Assembly: GCA_029262415.1 (NCBI GenBank)
Contig: JAJCZL010000001.1
Coordinates: forward strand, 1 to 53,367
Length of the DNA stretch: 53,367 nt
Source of the DNA: Deltaproteobacteria bacterium
GTDB taxonomy: Bacteria > Desulfobacterota > Binatia > UBA1149 > JAJCZL01
Reading direction: 5' to 3'
Positions 23,228 through 34,401 of the stretch are shown here, piece after piece. Below the pieces are notes generated by a model. The model did no database searches and was not told where the DNA came from. It saw nothing but the letters and a program-made list of their open reading frames with translations. Made by a program: the position numbers and the translations under genes. The first letter of the stretch is position 1; every line of letters starts with the position of its first letter.

Positions 23228-24703
23228 ATGCACTTTCGAACCAATACAGTAGCCCTAGTGCTCACCCTGTTGGGGGTAACTCCCTCGCCGGAGATCTACG
23301 CGCAAGCGCTTCCGAGTGGGGGGGATTTCAGCGTCAATGCCTACACCACGGGAGGCCAACAAAACCCTTCGGTCGCTCCCTTCGGGGCGGGCGGGTTCGT
23401 GGTCACCTGGGATTCGCAAGACGACGGCCAGACCGGTGCGGTTCAAGAAATTGCCGCCAGGGTATTCGAGCCCAGTGGTGCCGCGGTCGCTGAAGAGTTC
23501 ATTGTCAACGAGTTCACTGTCGGTAACCAGAGTTTTCCTTCGGTAGCCGGATCGGCAACTGCGGGGTTTGTGGTTGCGTGGCAAAGTTTCGGTCAGGACG
23601 GTCCGCCCGACTCTTCCGCGATTGTGGCACGTCGCTTCGATGCCACCGGAGCGCTGTTGGGTAGCGAATTTGTCGTGAACGGCTACACGACCGGCCGCCA
23701 GGCACGCGCGGTGGTTCGTATGGCCCCTTCCGGTGAGTTCGTTGTCGTTTGGATCAGCGGTAGCTCTGGGGGAACACAAGACGGAGACCGAGAAGGAGTG
23801 TTCGGCCGCAAATACGATGCTCAAGGCTTGCCCGTCGGTAGCGAGTTCCAGGCCAACCAGTTCACAACCGGTTCGCAGGCGACTGCCGGTGTCGCCATGA
23901 ATGAAGACGGCGCGTTCTTAGTGGCCTGGGAGAACGGGTTTCTCTCCGGGGGTGACGGCAGCGGTAGCGGAGTCTTCGCGCGCGCCTTTGGCACCAACGC
24001 CACACCAGCCGGAGACCAGTTCCGCGTGAACCTACTGACAGCCTCCGAGCAGCGCCGACCTTCTGTCGCGACGGCTGCGGACGGCAGCTTCCTGGTAACG
24101 TGGGAAAGCTTTGGGCAAGACGGCGACGGTGGTGGAATTGTTGCGCGCAAGTTCAGCGCCGCGGGAATGTCGGAAGGCACCGAGACTATTGTCAACGCGT
24201 TCACTACCGGCATGCAAGTCCTGCCGGTGGCATCGGCCTCCGGTCTCGGCGGCTTCACGGTTGTCTGGCAACAGGTTGATGACGGGCCGACCAGCGTACT
24301 GGTTGCACGCGATCTGGACGAAACGGGAACCCCGCAAGGTGGTGATTTCGCGGTCAGCTCGGGAACCGGCAACTACTTGTTCGGCCAATCGATCGCAGCG
24401 ACCCAGGCGGGGTTCGTGATCGCCTGGCAAGAGGACGGCCGTGACGGTGACCAAGGTTCGATCATTGCTCGTCGTTTCGGCGATGGCGCAACCAATGTCC
24501 TTTGCGGCGACGCGAACGACGATGGGTTCATCACCGCGAGCGATGCGCTGTTCGCGCTGCAGTCGGCCGTCGGCGCTCAGCAATGCGCGTTATGCGTGTG
24601 CGATGTTTCCGGAGACGGGTATGTCCGCGCGGGCGATGCGCTTGTGCTACTGCGTGTTAGCGTCGGCCAACAGATCGCCATGAACTGTCCGCCCTGCGTC
24701 TGA
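23228..24703 (+). CDS. Secreted seven-repeat (predicted beta-propeller) protein with C-terminal dockerin
   Basis: 491 residues from ATG at 23228, chosen because a signal peptide (1-25, ending IYAQA) follows; an in-frame upstream extension adds 18 residues before it. Seven repeats of about 55-65 residues follow, each with an (E/D)F-x-VN-x2-TTG-x-Q opening, a GGFVV-x-W strand and an I-x-AR-x-F ending. Seven such units suggest a seven-bladed propeller. The last 60 residues form a type I dockerin: two calcium loops, DANDDGFITASDAL and DVSGDGYVRAGDAL, each followed by a helix. Four further cysteines surround them. Dockerins usually bind cohesins; no cohesin gene is in the window. It is divergent from the hydrolase. 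Confidence 0.82.
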   Translation: MHFRTNTVALVLTLLGVTPSPEIYAQALPSGGDFSVNAYTTGGQQNPSVAPFGAGGFVVTWDSQDDGQTGAVQEIAARVFEPSGAAVAEEFIVNEFTVGNQSFPSVAGSATAGFVVAWQSFGQDGPPDSSAIVARRFDATGALLGSEFVVNGYTTGRQARAVVRMAPSGEFVVVWISGSSGGTQDGDREGVFGRKYDAQGLPVGSEFQANQFTTGSQATAGVAMNEDGAFLVAWENGFLSGGDGSGSGVFARAFGTNATPAGDQFRVNLLTASEQRRPSVATAADGSFLVTWESFGQDGDGGGIVARKFSAAGMSEGTETIVNAFTTGMQVLPVASASGLGGFTVVWQQVDDGPTSVLVARDLDETGTPQGGDFAVSSGTGNYLFGQSIAATQAGFVIAWQEDGRDGDQGSIIARRFGDGATNVLCGDANDDGFITASDALFALQSAVGAQQCALCVCDVSGDGYVRAGDALVLLRVSVGQQIAMNCPPCV

Positions 24704-24745
24704 ACAACCCGTATGGGCAGTTTCGCTTGGCACGCGAACGGTTCT

Positions 24746-25378
24746 TCAGTTATCGACCGGCTGGTCGGCGTGGCTTCGCAGCTCTTCGATCGGTAGCCGG
24801 CCGGCAACCAACTGTTTCAAAGCATCGGCGGGTATGCTGAAACGCGCCTCGCCGTGTTGCAGGTGTCTATCGAGATCGGGCTTGTCGGTGTGGTTGAGCT
24901 GATAGCTCTGCATCGCGTACCCAATCACGAGATCCACCCCCGCCGGCTTGAGGTCGGTCGACACCAGGCGCGCGAGCGCCGGGGTTGCCACGTCTCGCCA
25001 AACAACGTCGCTGCGGCCCGCGGCGTTGGTGGTGTCGCTGTCGAAGATAATGCCGGTGTCGACGATGATTCGAAGAAACTCGGGGCCGGCTACGGGTGTA
25101 GGCCCGATCACGCTGACTTGCGTCGGCCCAAGTGCGCCGGCCGACAGCGCGGCCATGAGCAGCGAGGCCTGTAAGACGACAGCGTCGGCTCCGTGGGCAC
25201 GGACGGTCTCCTGTAAGGAAGACGCCAGCCCCTGGGCAGCCCGTTGGCGCGCGTCAGCAACGGCTTCGGAAGAAGGCGGCTCAAACGAGGTATCAGCTGC
25301 CGCCGCTGGCGCCGCAAACGAGGCCGAGGCAACATGTGCTAGGGCGATGATGCCGAGAAGGAAACGGGATTTTTGCAC
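24746..25378 (-). CDS. Secreted protein of unknown function
   Basis: 210 residues from GTG at 25376-25378. A signal peptide is evident (1-28; SFAAPAAAAD at the cleavage region). The mature part shows no cysteines and no motif that I recognise; hydrophobic-small residue stretches (LLMAALSAGALG) and VIVDTG-like strands suggest a compact alpha/beta fold. It is convergent with the dockerin gene (42 bp apart) and divergent from tilS with only a few bases between starts. Not assigned. Confidence 0.6.
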   Translation of the reverse strand: MQKSRFLLGIIALAHVASASFAAPAAAADTSFEPPSSEAVADARQRAAQGLASSLQETVRAHGADAVVLQASLLMAALSAGALGPTQVSVIGPTPVAGPEFLRIIVDTGIIFDSDTTNAAGRSDVVWRDVATPALARLVSTDLKPAGVDLVIGYAMQSYQLNHTDKPDLDRHLQHGEARFSIPADALKQLVAGRLPIEELRSHADQPVDN

Positions 25379-25384
25379 GAGGTC

Positions 25385-26800
25385 ATGATGGCACCGGCGT
25401 CGAGGATTGAAAAGAACGAATCGAAGTTGCTCTCCTGCCTGCGTGGCGGGTTGCGACGGGCCGATCTGGATGCCGACAGTGCTCTGATCGCGGCCGTCTC
25501 CGGCGGAGCCGATTCGACGGCGATGCTGGCGCTACTTGCATCGCTGCCCGCTGACGAGAGGCCGCGGCTATCGGTCGCCTATATCAACCACGGCATTGAG
25601 CCCGCACGCCACATCCGCGAGCATCAACACGTAGCCAGGCAGGCCGCGTCATGCGGCCTGCCGTTCGTTGCCATTGCGATTGAGAACGGCGGGCGTCACG
25701 ACGAAGCGACACTGCGAAGAGCGCGCTACCAAGCACTGGAGGATCACGCACGCACAAGCGGAGCAACCGCCATTGCGACCGCGCACACACGTGAAGACCA
25801 AATCGAAACTATGCTCGGCCGGTTTATCCGCGGCGCCGGTAGACGTGGCTTGGCGGGCATCGCCGATACGCGCGGATCCTGGGTCAGGCCTTTACTCGAC
25901 GCCGGCAGAGAAGATCTGCGTAACTACTTGCGCGCGCGCGACATCGCGTGGTGTGATGATCCCGGCAACGACGACAAGCGCTACACCCGTAACCGTATTC
26001 GTCATGTGCTTCTTCCGAAGCTGCACGAAGAAGCCGGGGACGTCGGTTTCGCACGTATCGTGCGCGGCGCGCGCAGACTGCGCGAAGAGGAATCCTTCCT
26101 CGAACGCGAAGCGGCGCGATACCGCGCGTTTGTAGAACGCGACAGACACCTCGACCTTGTCGCCCTCGCGGAGGTTCCCGATGCGCTCAAACCGCGTCTG
26201 CTGCGCAGCTGGCTCACTGATTCCGGCGTTCACGGTCCGGTAGAGCTCGATCACCTTGAAGCCGTCGAAGTATTGCTTGGAGCCGCGGGCGGTAGTTCGC
26301 GGGTCGATCTACCGGGTTTAGTCGTCACCCGCGAGTACGAATCTCTGCGTGCAGATATCCGTTGGGAACCTGCCGCTGCGCCCGCTTACGCCCTCACACT
26401 GGATGAACCGCTGCGTCGTTTGCCGTGTGTTGTGCGCGCGCCTGGGGGTGAATGGGAGTTGTCATTGGGCACGGCCGATAACACTGCGATGGCTTGTCAC
26501 CGAGCCCCCTACTTCGAAGAAGTGGACATTCCTGCACGTCTATTGGCTCGAGATCCAGTCCTCCGGCCGATCGCAAGCGGCGACCGGACGGGGCGTGTAC
26601 GGGGGCGCATGGGGTCCCGCAAACTTCACGATCTTCTCGTTGATGCGCGGATTCCCGGCCGTATGCGACGAATTTGGCCTGTGCTTACCTGTGAACGTCG
26701 TATTGTATGGGTGCCAGGTTTGGGGGCTGAGCCGCTCGCCGACCCGAGCACACTCGGTGACCGGAACATCCGCGTGTGTTGGCGTATGCACCTTCGCTAG
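25385..26800 (+). CDS. tilS: tRNA(Ile)-lysidine synthase
   Basis: 471 residues from ATG at 25385 (a second ATG follows). The N-terminal PP-loop ATPase has VSGGADSTAM and the THTREDQIET-type segment (TAHTREDQIETML), both diagnostic. The middle and C-terminal parts (RMGSRKLHDLLVDARIP) match the TilS substrate-binding and C-terminal domains. It modifies C34 of tRNA-Ile(CAT) to lysidine so that it reads AUA. It lies 109 bp upstream of ftsH in the classic tilS-ftsH order. Stop is TAG. Confidence 0.93.
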   Translation: MMAPASRIEKNESKLLSCLRGGLRRADLDADSALIAAVSGGADSTAMLALLASLPADERPRLSVAYINHGIEPARHIREHQHVARQAASCGLPFVAIAIENGGRHDEATLRRARYQALEDHARTSGATAIATAHTREDQIETMLGRFIRGAGRRGLAGIADTRGSWVRPLLDAGREDLRNYLRARDIAWCDDPGNDDKRYTRNRIRHVLLPKLHEEAGDVGFARIVRGARRLREEESFLEREAARYRAFVERDRHLDLVALAEVPDALKPRLLRSWLTDSGVHGPVELDHLEAVEVLLGAAGGSSRVDLPGLVVTREYESLRADIRWEPAAAPAYALTLDEPLRRLPCVVRAPGGEWELSLGTADNTAMACHRAPYFEEVDIPARLLARDPVLRPIASGDRTGRVRGRMGSRKLHDLLVDARIPGRMRRIWPVLTCERRIVWVPGLGAEPLADPSTLGDRNIRVCWRMHLR

Positions 26801-26909
26801 ATCGCACTGTTGCCGGTCCGCATCGCCCGTGTTAGGAAACGCAGTGGAGTAGCCAACCGCGCTGGTGCTTTGTGAGCGCAAAGTCGGCCGGCAGTCAGCC
26901 AATATACGT

Positions 26910-28736
<1,827 letters not shown>

Positions 28737-28777
28737 ATGCCGCGCAGCAGCCCGATGGCCGGGCCGAGGGAACCGTA

Positions 28778-30142
28778 GTGAGCAACGCAGGGCGCAAGCT
28801 TTTCGGCACCGATGGGATTCGCGGTGTCGCCAATATCGAACCGATGACGCCGGAAACGATCCTGCGACTCGGCCGCGCGGTTGGGCGCTACTTTCAGACC
28901 TCCGGCGACCGACGTCACAAAATCGTAATTGGCAAAGATACGCGGATATCCGGGTACATGATCGAGACCGCCTTGTCTTCAGGCCTGTGTTCGATGGGCG
29001 TGGATGTCATGTTGGTCGGTCCACTGCCGACTCCCGGCATCGCGTTTCTAACCCGCAGCCTGCGCGCCGACGCAGGCGTGGTGATCTCGGCTTCGCACAA
29101 TCCCTTCGAAGACAACGGAATCAAGTTCTTCGGTCCCGACGGCTTCAAGCTCGCCGATGCCGCGGAACGCGAGATCGAAGCCTTGATGGATGGCAACGAG
29201 ATCGACCGGGTGCGGCCGACTGCGGGCGGCATTGGCAAGAACTATCGCATCGAAGACGCGACCGGTCGTTACAATGTGTTTTTGAAGAACGTAGTACCCA
29301 AAGAGCTGACACTTGACGGCCTCCGGATTGTCGTCGATTGCGCGAACGGCGCCGCTTACCGGGTCGCACCCGCCGTCCTCTCAGAGCTCGGCGCGGAGGT
29401 CATCAGCATCGGGGTGTCTCCCGACGGGTTCAATATCAACGAAGAGTGTGGTGCCACCGATACCGCGGCGCTGCGCGAACGTGTGGTACGCGAGGGTGCA
29501 CATATAGGCCTCGGCCTCGACGGCGATGCCGATCGCGCGATCCTGGTCGATGAATTGGGCGAAGAGATCGACGGTGACCACATGATGGGCATCCTGGCCT
29601 GTACAATGTCCGAGCGTGGACAACTCAACCACAACACGGTTGTTGGCACCGTGATGTCGAACTTAGGGCTCGAGATTGCGCTCAAAGAAAAGGGCATCAC
29701 ACTCAAGCGCGCCGCAGTGGGCGACCGCTACGTCGTCGAGATGATGCGCCAAGGCGGCTACAATCTTGGCGGCGAGCAAAGCGGACATATCATCTGTCTC
29801 GACCACGCGACCACCGGCGATGGTATGACCACGGGGCTCGCAATCCTCAGTATCATCCAGGAGGTCAAGCGCCCGCTGTCGGAGCTGAAGACGGTCATCC
29901 GTAAATTCCCGCAAACGCTCATCAGCCTTCGTGTCAAAGAGAAGCCCGAGTTTAGTTCGGTCAGCCAAATCGCCAATGCAATCAGCGATGCCGAGGGAGT
30001 GCTTGGTGAACGTGGTCGCGTACTGGTGCGATACTCCGGAACCGAGCCCGTCGCGCGCGTAATGGTTGAAGGTGAGGCCGCCGACGTGGTAGCCGAGCAA
30101 GCCGACCATATCGCCGCCGCAATTGAAGCCCACATTGGCTGA
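28778..30142 (+). CDS. glmM: Phosphoglucosamine mutase
   Basis: 454 residues, GTG start at 28778 with GAGGG upstream. It converts glucosamine-6-phosphate to glucosamine-1-phosphate on the way to UDP-GlcNAc. The phosphoserine loop is SASHNP (S106), the metal loop DGDADR and the sugar-binding GGEQSGH are present; FGTDGIRG at residues 9-16 is typical. It directly follows ftsH; the folP gene often found between them is missing. Its last 20 bp overlap the pdxJ frame. Confidence 0.95.
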   Translation: MSNAGRKLFGTDGIRGVANIEPMTPETILRLGRAVGRYFQTSGDRRHKIVIGKDTRISGYMIETALSSGLCSMGVDVMLVGPLPTPGIAFLTRSLRADAGVVISASHNPFEDNGIKFFGPDGFKLADAAEREIEALMDGNEIDRVRPTAGGIGKNYRIEDATGRYNVFLKNVVPKELTLDGLRIVVDCANGAAYRVAPAVLSELGAEVISIGVSPDGFNINEECGATDTAALRERVVREGAHIGLGLDGDADRAILVDELGEEIDGDHMMGILACTMSERGQLNHNTVVGTVMSNLGLEIALKEKGITLKRAAVGDRYVVEMMRQGGYNLGGEQSGHIICLDHATTGDGMTTGLAILSIIQEVKRPLSELKTVIRKFPQTLISLRVKEKPEFSSVSQIANAISDAEGVLGERGRVLVRYSGTEPVARVMVEGEAADVVAEQADHIAAAIEAHIG

Positions 30143-30887
30143 GTTTGCCCGCGATCGCGCCGGGGTCCGCCTGGGCGTTAACATCGACCACGTCGCCACG
30201 CTGCGCCAGGCACGGCGCACGACCTATCCTGATCCGGTCGAGGCGGCGCTTGCGGCTGAGCGCGGGGGGGCCCAGGGCATTACGGTTCACCTTCGCGAAG
30301 ACCGCCGCCACATCCAAGACCACGATGTCGAACGGATCCACCGCGGGATCGCGACCAGGCTCAACCTCGAGATGGCCGCAACCGAAGAGATGACCGCTTT
30401 CGTCTTGCGGCTCAGACCGCCGGCGGTGTGCATCGTCCCGGAAAACCGCGAGGAACTCACCACCGAAGGTGGCCTTGCGGTCGCCGGCCACGAGATGGCT
30501 CTCGGTCCGATCTGCAAACGCCTCGCTGAAGCCGGTGTTGAGGTCAGTCTGTTCATCGATCCGGAGCCGAGCGAACTCGATGCAGCGGCCTCTCTCGGGG
30601 TGCCGGTGGTCGAATTGCACACCGGCGCATACGCAGGAGCGGCGGGCTCTGAGGCCAAAGCTGAAGAACTCGAGCGGATCCGTACTGCAGCCGTGCACGG
30701 TAGTGGCGTTGGGCTGCAGATCAACGGGGGCCACGGCCTCACCATCGACAATGTCGGGCCGATCGCTGCACTCCCCGGAATGGTCGAACTCAACATCGGC
30801 CACAGCATCGTCTCGCGTGCCGTCTTTGTGGGCATGGAAGCGGCCGTACGCGAAATGTTAATTGCTTGCCGCACCGAGACTTCTTGA
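30123..30887 (+). CDS. pdxJ: Pyridoxine 5'-phosphate synthase
   Basis: 254 residues. It condenses 1-deoxy-D-xylulose-5-phosphate with 3-amino-2-oxopropyl phosphate to pyridoxine phosphate. [55 protein letters not shown], and the closing [13 protein letters not shown] are canonical. The start is uncertain: only TTG codons (30123 or 30135) precede the conserved core, both inside the glmM 3' end. The usual downstream partner acpS is absent; nnr follows instead. Confidence 0.94.
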   Translation: MKPTLAEFARDRAGVRLGVNIDHVATLRQARRTTYPDPVEAALAAERGGAQGITVHLREDRRHIQDHDVERIHRGIATRLNLEMAATEEMTAFVLRLRPPAVCIVPENREELTTEGGLAVAGHEMALGPICKRLAEAGVEVSLFIDPEPSELDAAASLGVPVVELHTGAYAGAAGSEAKAEELERIRTAAVHGSGVGLQINGGHGLTIDNVGPIAALPGMVELNIGHSIVSRAVFVGMEAAVREMLIACRTETS

Positions 30888-30912
30888 AAAAACCAGGCTA
30901 GCCTTACGCACG

Positions 30913-32535
30913 GTGTTCGGCGACAATTTCACCCCTGTATTCGGCCGTGAGGAGATGCGCACGCTCGATCGCGTATCGATCGAGCGCGGCACACCATCTA
31001 TCGAATTGATGGAGCGCGCGGGCAGGGCAGTAACCGACTGCATCCTCGCGTACGAGCCGCTCCGGGCACGCAAACCTTCGGGTATCCCCTTTCGAGTTCT
31101 GATAGCCGCCGGCCCTGGAAACAACGGCGGCGACGGCTACGTGATCGCTCGACTTCTCGAGCAGAGCGGTGCCCGCGCGGTGGTGGCGCAAGTTCTTGCG
31201 CAGCCACATGAGGACTCCGACTGCGCCAAGGTTGCGGCTCGCTGGAGAGAACAGGGCGGCGAGGTGCTGGCGCCCGCAAACGCCGCCGAGGCGATACGCA
31301 GCGCCCGTAGCGAAGGTTTTCATGCGATCGTCGATGCAGTATTCGGGACCGGTCTTGACCGTAGCGTCGAGGGTGAAGCGGCGCAAATCCTGCGTGTTAT
31401 CGCTGAGGCAAGACTTCCTGTTGCCGCCGTCGATATTCCCTCGGGTCTGTGTGCGGATACCGGCGTGGTGCTCGGGGTATGCGTTCCGGCGGTGCTCTGC
31501 GTTGCCATCGGCGGCGCCAAGCCTGGGTTATTTCTCGACCAGGCTCCGGACTTTACCGGCCGTGTTCGCGTTGTCGACATAGGCCTACTCAACGCAGAAG
31601 AGGCCGGCGTCCGTGATGTCGGACAGGTGATCGACGGTACTACCTGCGCTGCGTGGCTTAAGCCACGCAGCGGCACGACGCACAAAGGGAGTCTCGGGCG
31701 TGTTCTCATAATCGGCGGTTCGCTAGGTCGAATCGGCGCGCCGCTCTTGGCGGCGCGTGGCGCGTTACGTGCGGGCGCGGGATTGGTGACCATCGGCGTG
31801 CCGGCCACGCTCGCGCTGCAGACCGACACGGCGATGCACGAAACGATGACGTTTGCGCTTCCCGACAACGGCCAAGGTGCACTGGCGGAAAAAGCTTGGC
31901 AGGTCCTGGCCGAACCGCTTCGAGCATTCGACTGTATCGCCGTCGGACCGGGGCTCGGTACCGGTATCGGGGTGCGTGATTTCGTCATTGAATTGGTGCG
32001 TAATTTTCCGGGTCGGCTGATCGTTGACGCCGATGCATTGAATGAGCTCGCGGCGAGCCGCTTGGACCTCGCGGTTATGTTCACGAAACGGCGGCGTGTC
32101 GGGCACGGCGCGGCAATCTTTACTCCTCACCCCGGAGAAGCCGGACGCATGCTCGCGATTGATTCCGCGGCGGTTCAAGACGACCGCCTCGGGGTTGTTG
32201 AAGATCTTACCCACGGCAGCCCCTCGACGATTGTTCTCAAGGGGGCCGCGACCATCATCGGCTCAGGCAAACGGATCGGCTTTAACACCTCGGGCAACCC
32301 CGGCTTGGCAAGCGCCGGTATGGGCGACGTGCTCGCCGGCGTATGCGCGGCAATTACAATGCACGAGGACGACCCGTTCCGTGCAGCGGCACTTGCCGTC
32401 CACGCCCACGGACTGGCCGGCGATATTCTTGCCGCCGAACTCGGAGGCCCGGGCTTTCTCGCCTCCGAGGTTGCCGATACGATTCCCCGCGCGCTGGCGG
32501 CGTTGCTTGGCGACCGCTACGCTTCAGTGCCGTGA
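30913..32535 (+). CDS. nnr: Bifunctional NAD(P)H-hydrate epimerase / ADP-dependent dehydratase
   Basis: 540 residues from GTG at 30913, chosen because it places the conserved REEMRTLDR near the N-terminus; the frame is open to 30862. The epimerase half (about 1-220) has NNGGDGYVIARLL and DAVFGTGL. The dehydratase half (about 245-525) has GRVLIIGGSLGRIGA, TPHPGEAGRML, KGAATII and GNPGLASAGMGDVLAG. Together they repair damaged NADH/NADPH hydrates. Its stop overlaps the tsaE start as GTGA. Confidence 0.92.
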   Translation: MFGDNFTPVFGREEMRTLDRVSIERGTPSIELMERAGRAVTDCILAYEPLRARKPSGIPFRVLIAAGPGNNGGDGYVIARLLEQSGARAVVAQVLAQPHEDSDCAKVAARWREQGGEVLAPANAAEAIRSARSEGFHAIVDAVFGTGLDRSVEGEAAQILRVIAEARLPVAAVDIPSGLCADTGVVLGVCVPAVLCVAIGGAKPGLFLDQAPDFTGRVRVVDIGLLNAEEAGVRDVGQVIDGTTCAAWLKPRSGTTHKGSLGRVLIIGGSLGRIGAPLLAARGALRAGAGLVTIGVPATLALQTDTAMHETMTFALPDNGQGALAEKAWQVLAEPLRAFDCIAVGPGLGTGIGVRDFVIELVRNFPGRLIVDADALNELAASRLDLAVMFTKRRRVGHGAAIFTPHPGEAGRMLAIDSAAVQDDRLGVVEDLTHGSPSTIVLKGAATIIGSGKRIGFNTSGNPGLASAGMGDVLAGVCAAITMHEDDPFRAAALAVHAHGLAGDILAAELGGPGFLASEVADTIPRALAALLGDRYASVP

Positions 32536-33053
32536 AGCCGGCGACCCGAGTCGTTGTCGCTACGTCGGGCGATGCACACACCGAGTACGTCGCAGAGACC
32601 CTCGCTGCATCGCTCGTCGGTTCGGTCTGCATCGCCCTCGACGGGAGTCTGGGTGCCGGAAAAACTTGCTTCGTGCGCGGCCTTGCGAAGGGCCTGGGCA
32701 TCGAACCTACGCAGGTCTGCAGTCCTTCTTTCGTCTACCTCGTCGAGTACGAAGGTGGGCGCACGCCGCTGGTACACGCCGACCTCTACCGGCTCAGCGA
32801 GACTCCCGAAACCGAGGCAGCTGCGGTTTTCGCAAGCATAGGTCTGACGGCCGCACTGGCCGGACCCGGCATTACGGCCGTCGAATGGTGGAAGCACTAC
32901 GTAGGTCCGACGCCGCAACGGCTTGTGAATGTTGAGTTTTCGATTGAATCCGCAGAGGATAGGCGGATTGATTTCCGCTTCTCCGGCGCAGATTTAGAAC
33001 ACTGCGCCGATGTCCTGCGGCGGCTGGACCTTGCAGGTACGCGTGAGCCGTAG
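32532..33053 (+). CDS. tsaE: tRNA threonylcarbamoyladenosine biosynthesis ATPase TsaE
   Basis: 173 residues, GTG start at 32532 overlapping the nnr stop. The P-loop GSLGAGKT is at 38-45; SPSFVYLVEYE, HADLYRL and the TAVEWW segment match TsaE. It assists TsaB-TsaD in making t6A37. Neither tsaB nor tsaD is in the window. mtaB, which methylthiolates t6A, lies 5 kb downstream on the same strand. Confidence 0.92.
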   Translation: MKPATRVVVATSGDAHTEYVAETLAASLVGSVCIALDGSLGAGKTCFVRGLAKGLGIEPTQVCSPSFVYLVEYEGGRTPLVHADLYRLSETPETEAAAVFASIGLTAALAGPGITAVEWWKHYVGPTPQRLVNVEFSIESAEDRRIDFRFSGADLEHCADVLRRLDLAGTREP

Positions 33054-33105
33054 GTGTAGCCGATAACCGGACGGTCCTGGCAACAAGGTCGATCGGCGCG
33101 GTGCA

Positions 33106-34401
33106 GTGAGCGACATGGCCAGAACGACAACAAGACAGGCAGGCGCGCCAGGTTCGTACCAACGGGTCGTGCAAAAGTATGGTGGCACCTCGGTTGCTGA
33201 TCCAGACCGCTTCCGCGCGGTCGCGGAGCGCATAAAAAGAGCCCGCGAAACCTACAGCGAGCTTGCAGTCGTGGTTTCTGCGATGTCGGGCGAGACCAAT
33301 CGGTTACTCGGCTTGGCCGGAGAGTTGTCGGCCAACCCGCCGCGGCGTGAACTCGATGTGCTGCTCGCCAGTGGTGAGCAAGTCTCGGTCGCGCTCCTCA
33401 CCATCGCGCTTGCCGATATCGGCGTGTCCGCGGTGAGCTTGCTCGGCGACCAGGTACGTATCACCACCGACTCCTCGTTCGGACGTGCGCGCATTCAATC
33501 AATCGACGTAAGTCGTGTCGAAGAAGTCTTCGCCGAGGGGGCGGTTGCCGTGGTCGCTGGTTTTCAGGGCGTTGATGCACGCCACAACATCACTACGCTA
33601 GGTCGCGGTGGTTCCGATACCAGTGCCGTCGCTCTCGCGGCGGCGCTGAACGCCGACGTATGCGAAATCTACACCGATGTGTCCGGGGTCTTCACTACCG
33701 ATCCACGGGTATGCCCCGATGCGGTCAAGCTCGACCGAATCTCCTATGACGAGATGCTCGAACTTGCGGGTGTCGGCGCTAAAGTTTTGCAGATTCGCTC
33801 GGTCGAGTGCGCCAGTCGGTACAAGGTTCGAGTCTTGGTACGGTCGAGCTTCAGCGACGAAGAGGGGACCTACGTCGTTCCCGAGGAACAGATCATGGAA
33901 GAAGTTCTTGTCTCAGGCGTCGCCTTTGAGCGTGACGAAGCGAAGGTGACCGTTCACGGGTTGCCCGACTCGCCAGGACTCGCTGCCTCGGTTTTCGGAC
34001 CGCTAGCCGATGCGGGCTTGGTCATCGACATGATTGTTCAGACCGCTACTGTCGGCGAAGACCGCCGTACCGACATCACGTTTACAGTCGGCAGCAAAGA
34101 TCTCAACGAAGCCGTCAGTATCATCAATGTTGTGGCCGACCGCGTCGGCGCCCTAGGGGTCATGCAAAGCGGACGCGTCGCGAAAGTCTCGGTGGTGGGA
34201 CTCGGGATGCGCAACCACGCCGGCGTTGCCGCGCGGATGTTCCAGGTGCTCGCCGATGAGGGTATCAACATCCAGATGATCTCCACCTCGGAGATCAAGA
34301 TCTCGGTAATCGTCGATGGCGAATTGGTCGATAAAGCCGTCAAGGCTCTTCACGCTGCGTTCATCTCTGCAGAAACCGGTGCGGCCGCGGAGGTGCAATG
34401 A
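33106..34401 (+). CDS. lysC: Aspartate kinase
   Basis: 431 residues from GTG at 33106 (ATG three codons on is an alternative). The kinase domain has QKYGGTSVADPDR, VVSAMSGETNRL and LGRGGSDTSAVALAAAL. The C-terminal ~150 residues hold two ACT domains (VTVHGLPDSPG and VSVVGLGMRNHAGVAARMF), the allosteric site for lysine or threonine in this family. It starts the aspartate pathway. The stop overlaps the cimA ATG as ATGA. No leader peptide or lysine-riboswitch-like structure was seen in the 52-bp gap upstream. Confidence 0.95.
   Translation: MSDMARTTTRQAGAPGSYQRVVQKYGGTSVADPDRFRAVAERIKRARETYSELAVVVSAMSGETNRLLGLAGELSANPPRRELDVLLASGEQVSVALLTIALADIGVSAVSLLGDQVRITTDSSFGRARIQSIDVSRVEEVFAEGAVAVVAGFQGVDARHNITTLGRGGSDTSAVALAAALNADVCEIYTDVSGVFTTDPRVCPDAVKLDRISYDEMLELAGVGAKVLQIRSVECASRYKVRVLVRSSFSDEEGTYVVPEEQIMEEVLVSGVAFERDEAKVTVHGLPDSPGLAASVFGPLADAGLVIDMIVQTATVGEDRRTDITFTVGSKDLNEAVSIINVVADRVGALGVMQSGRVAKVSVVGLGMRNHAGVAARMFQVLADEGINIQMISTSEIKISVIVDGELVDKAVKALHAAFISAETGAAAEVQ

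Noticed and set aside
33183-33198. Perfect sigma-54 promoter consensus TGGCAC-N5-TTGCT
   Set aside because: It lies inside lysC, where the bases encode the conserved KYGGTSVA motif; the match follows from the protein sequence.
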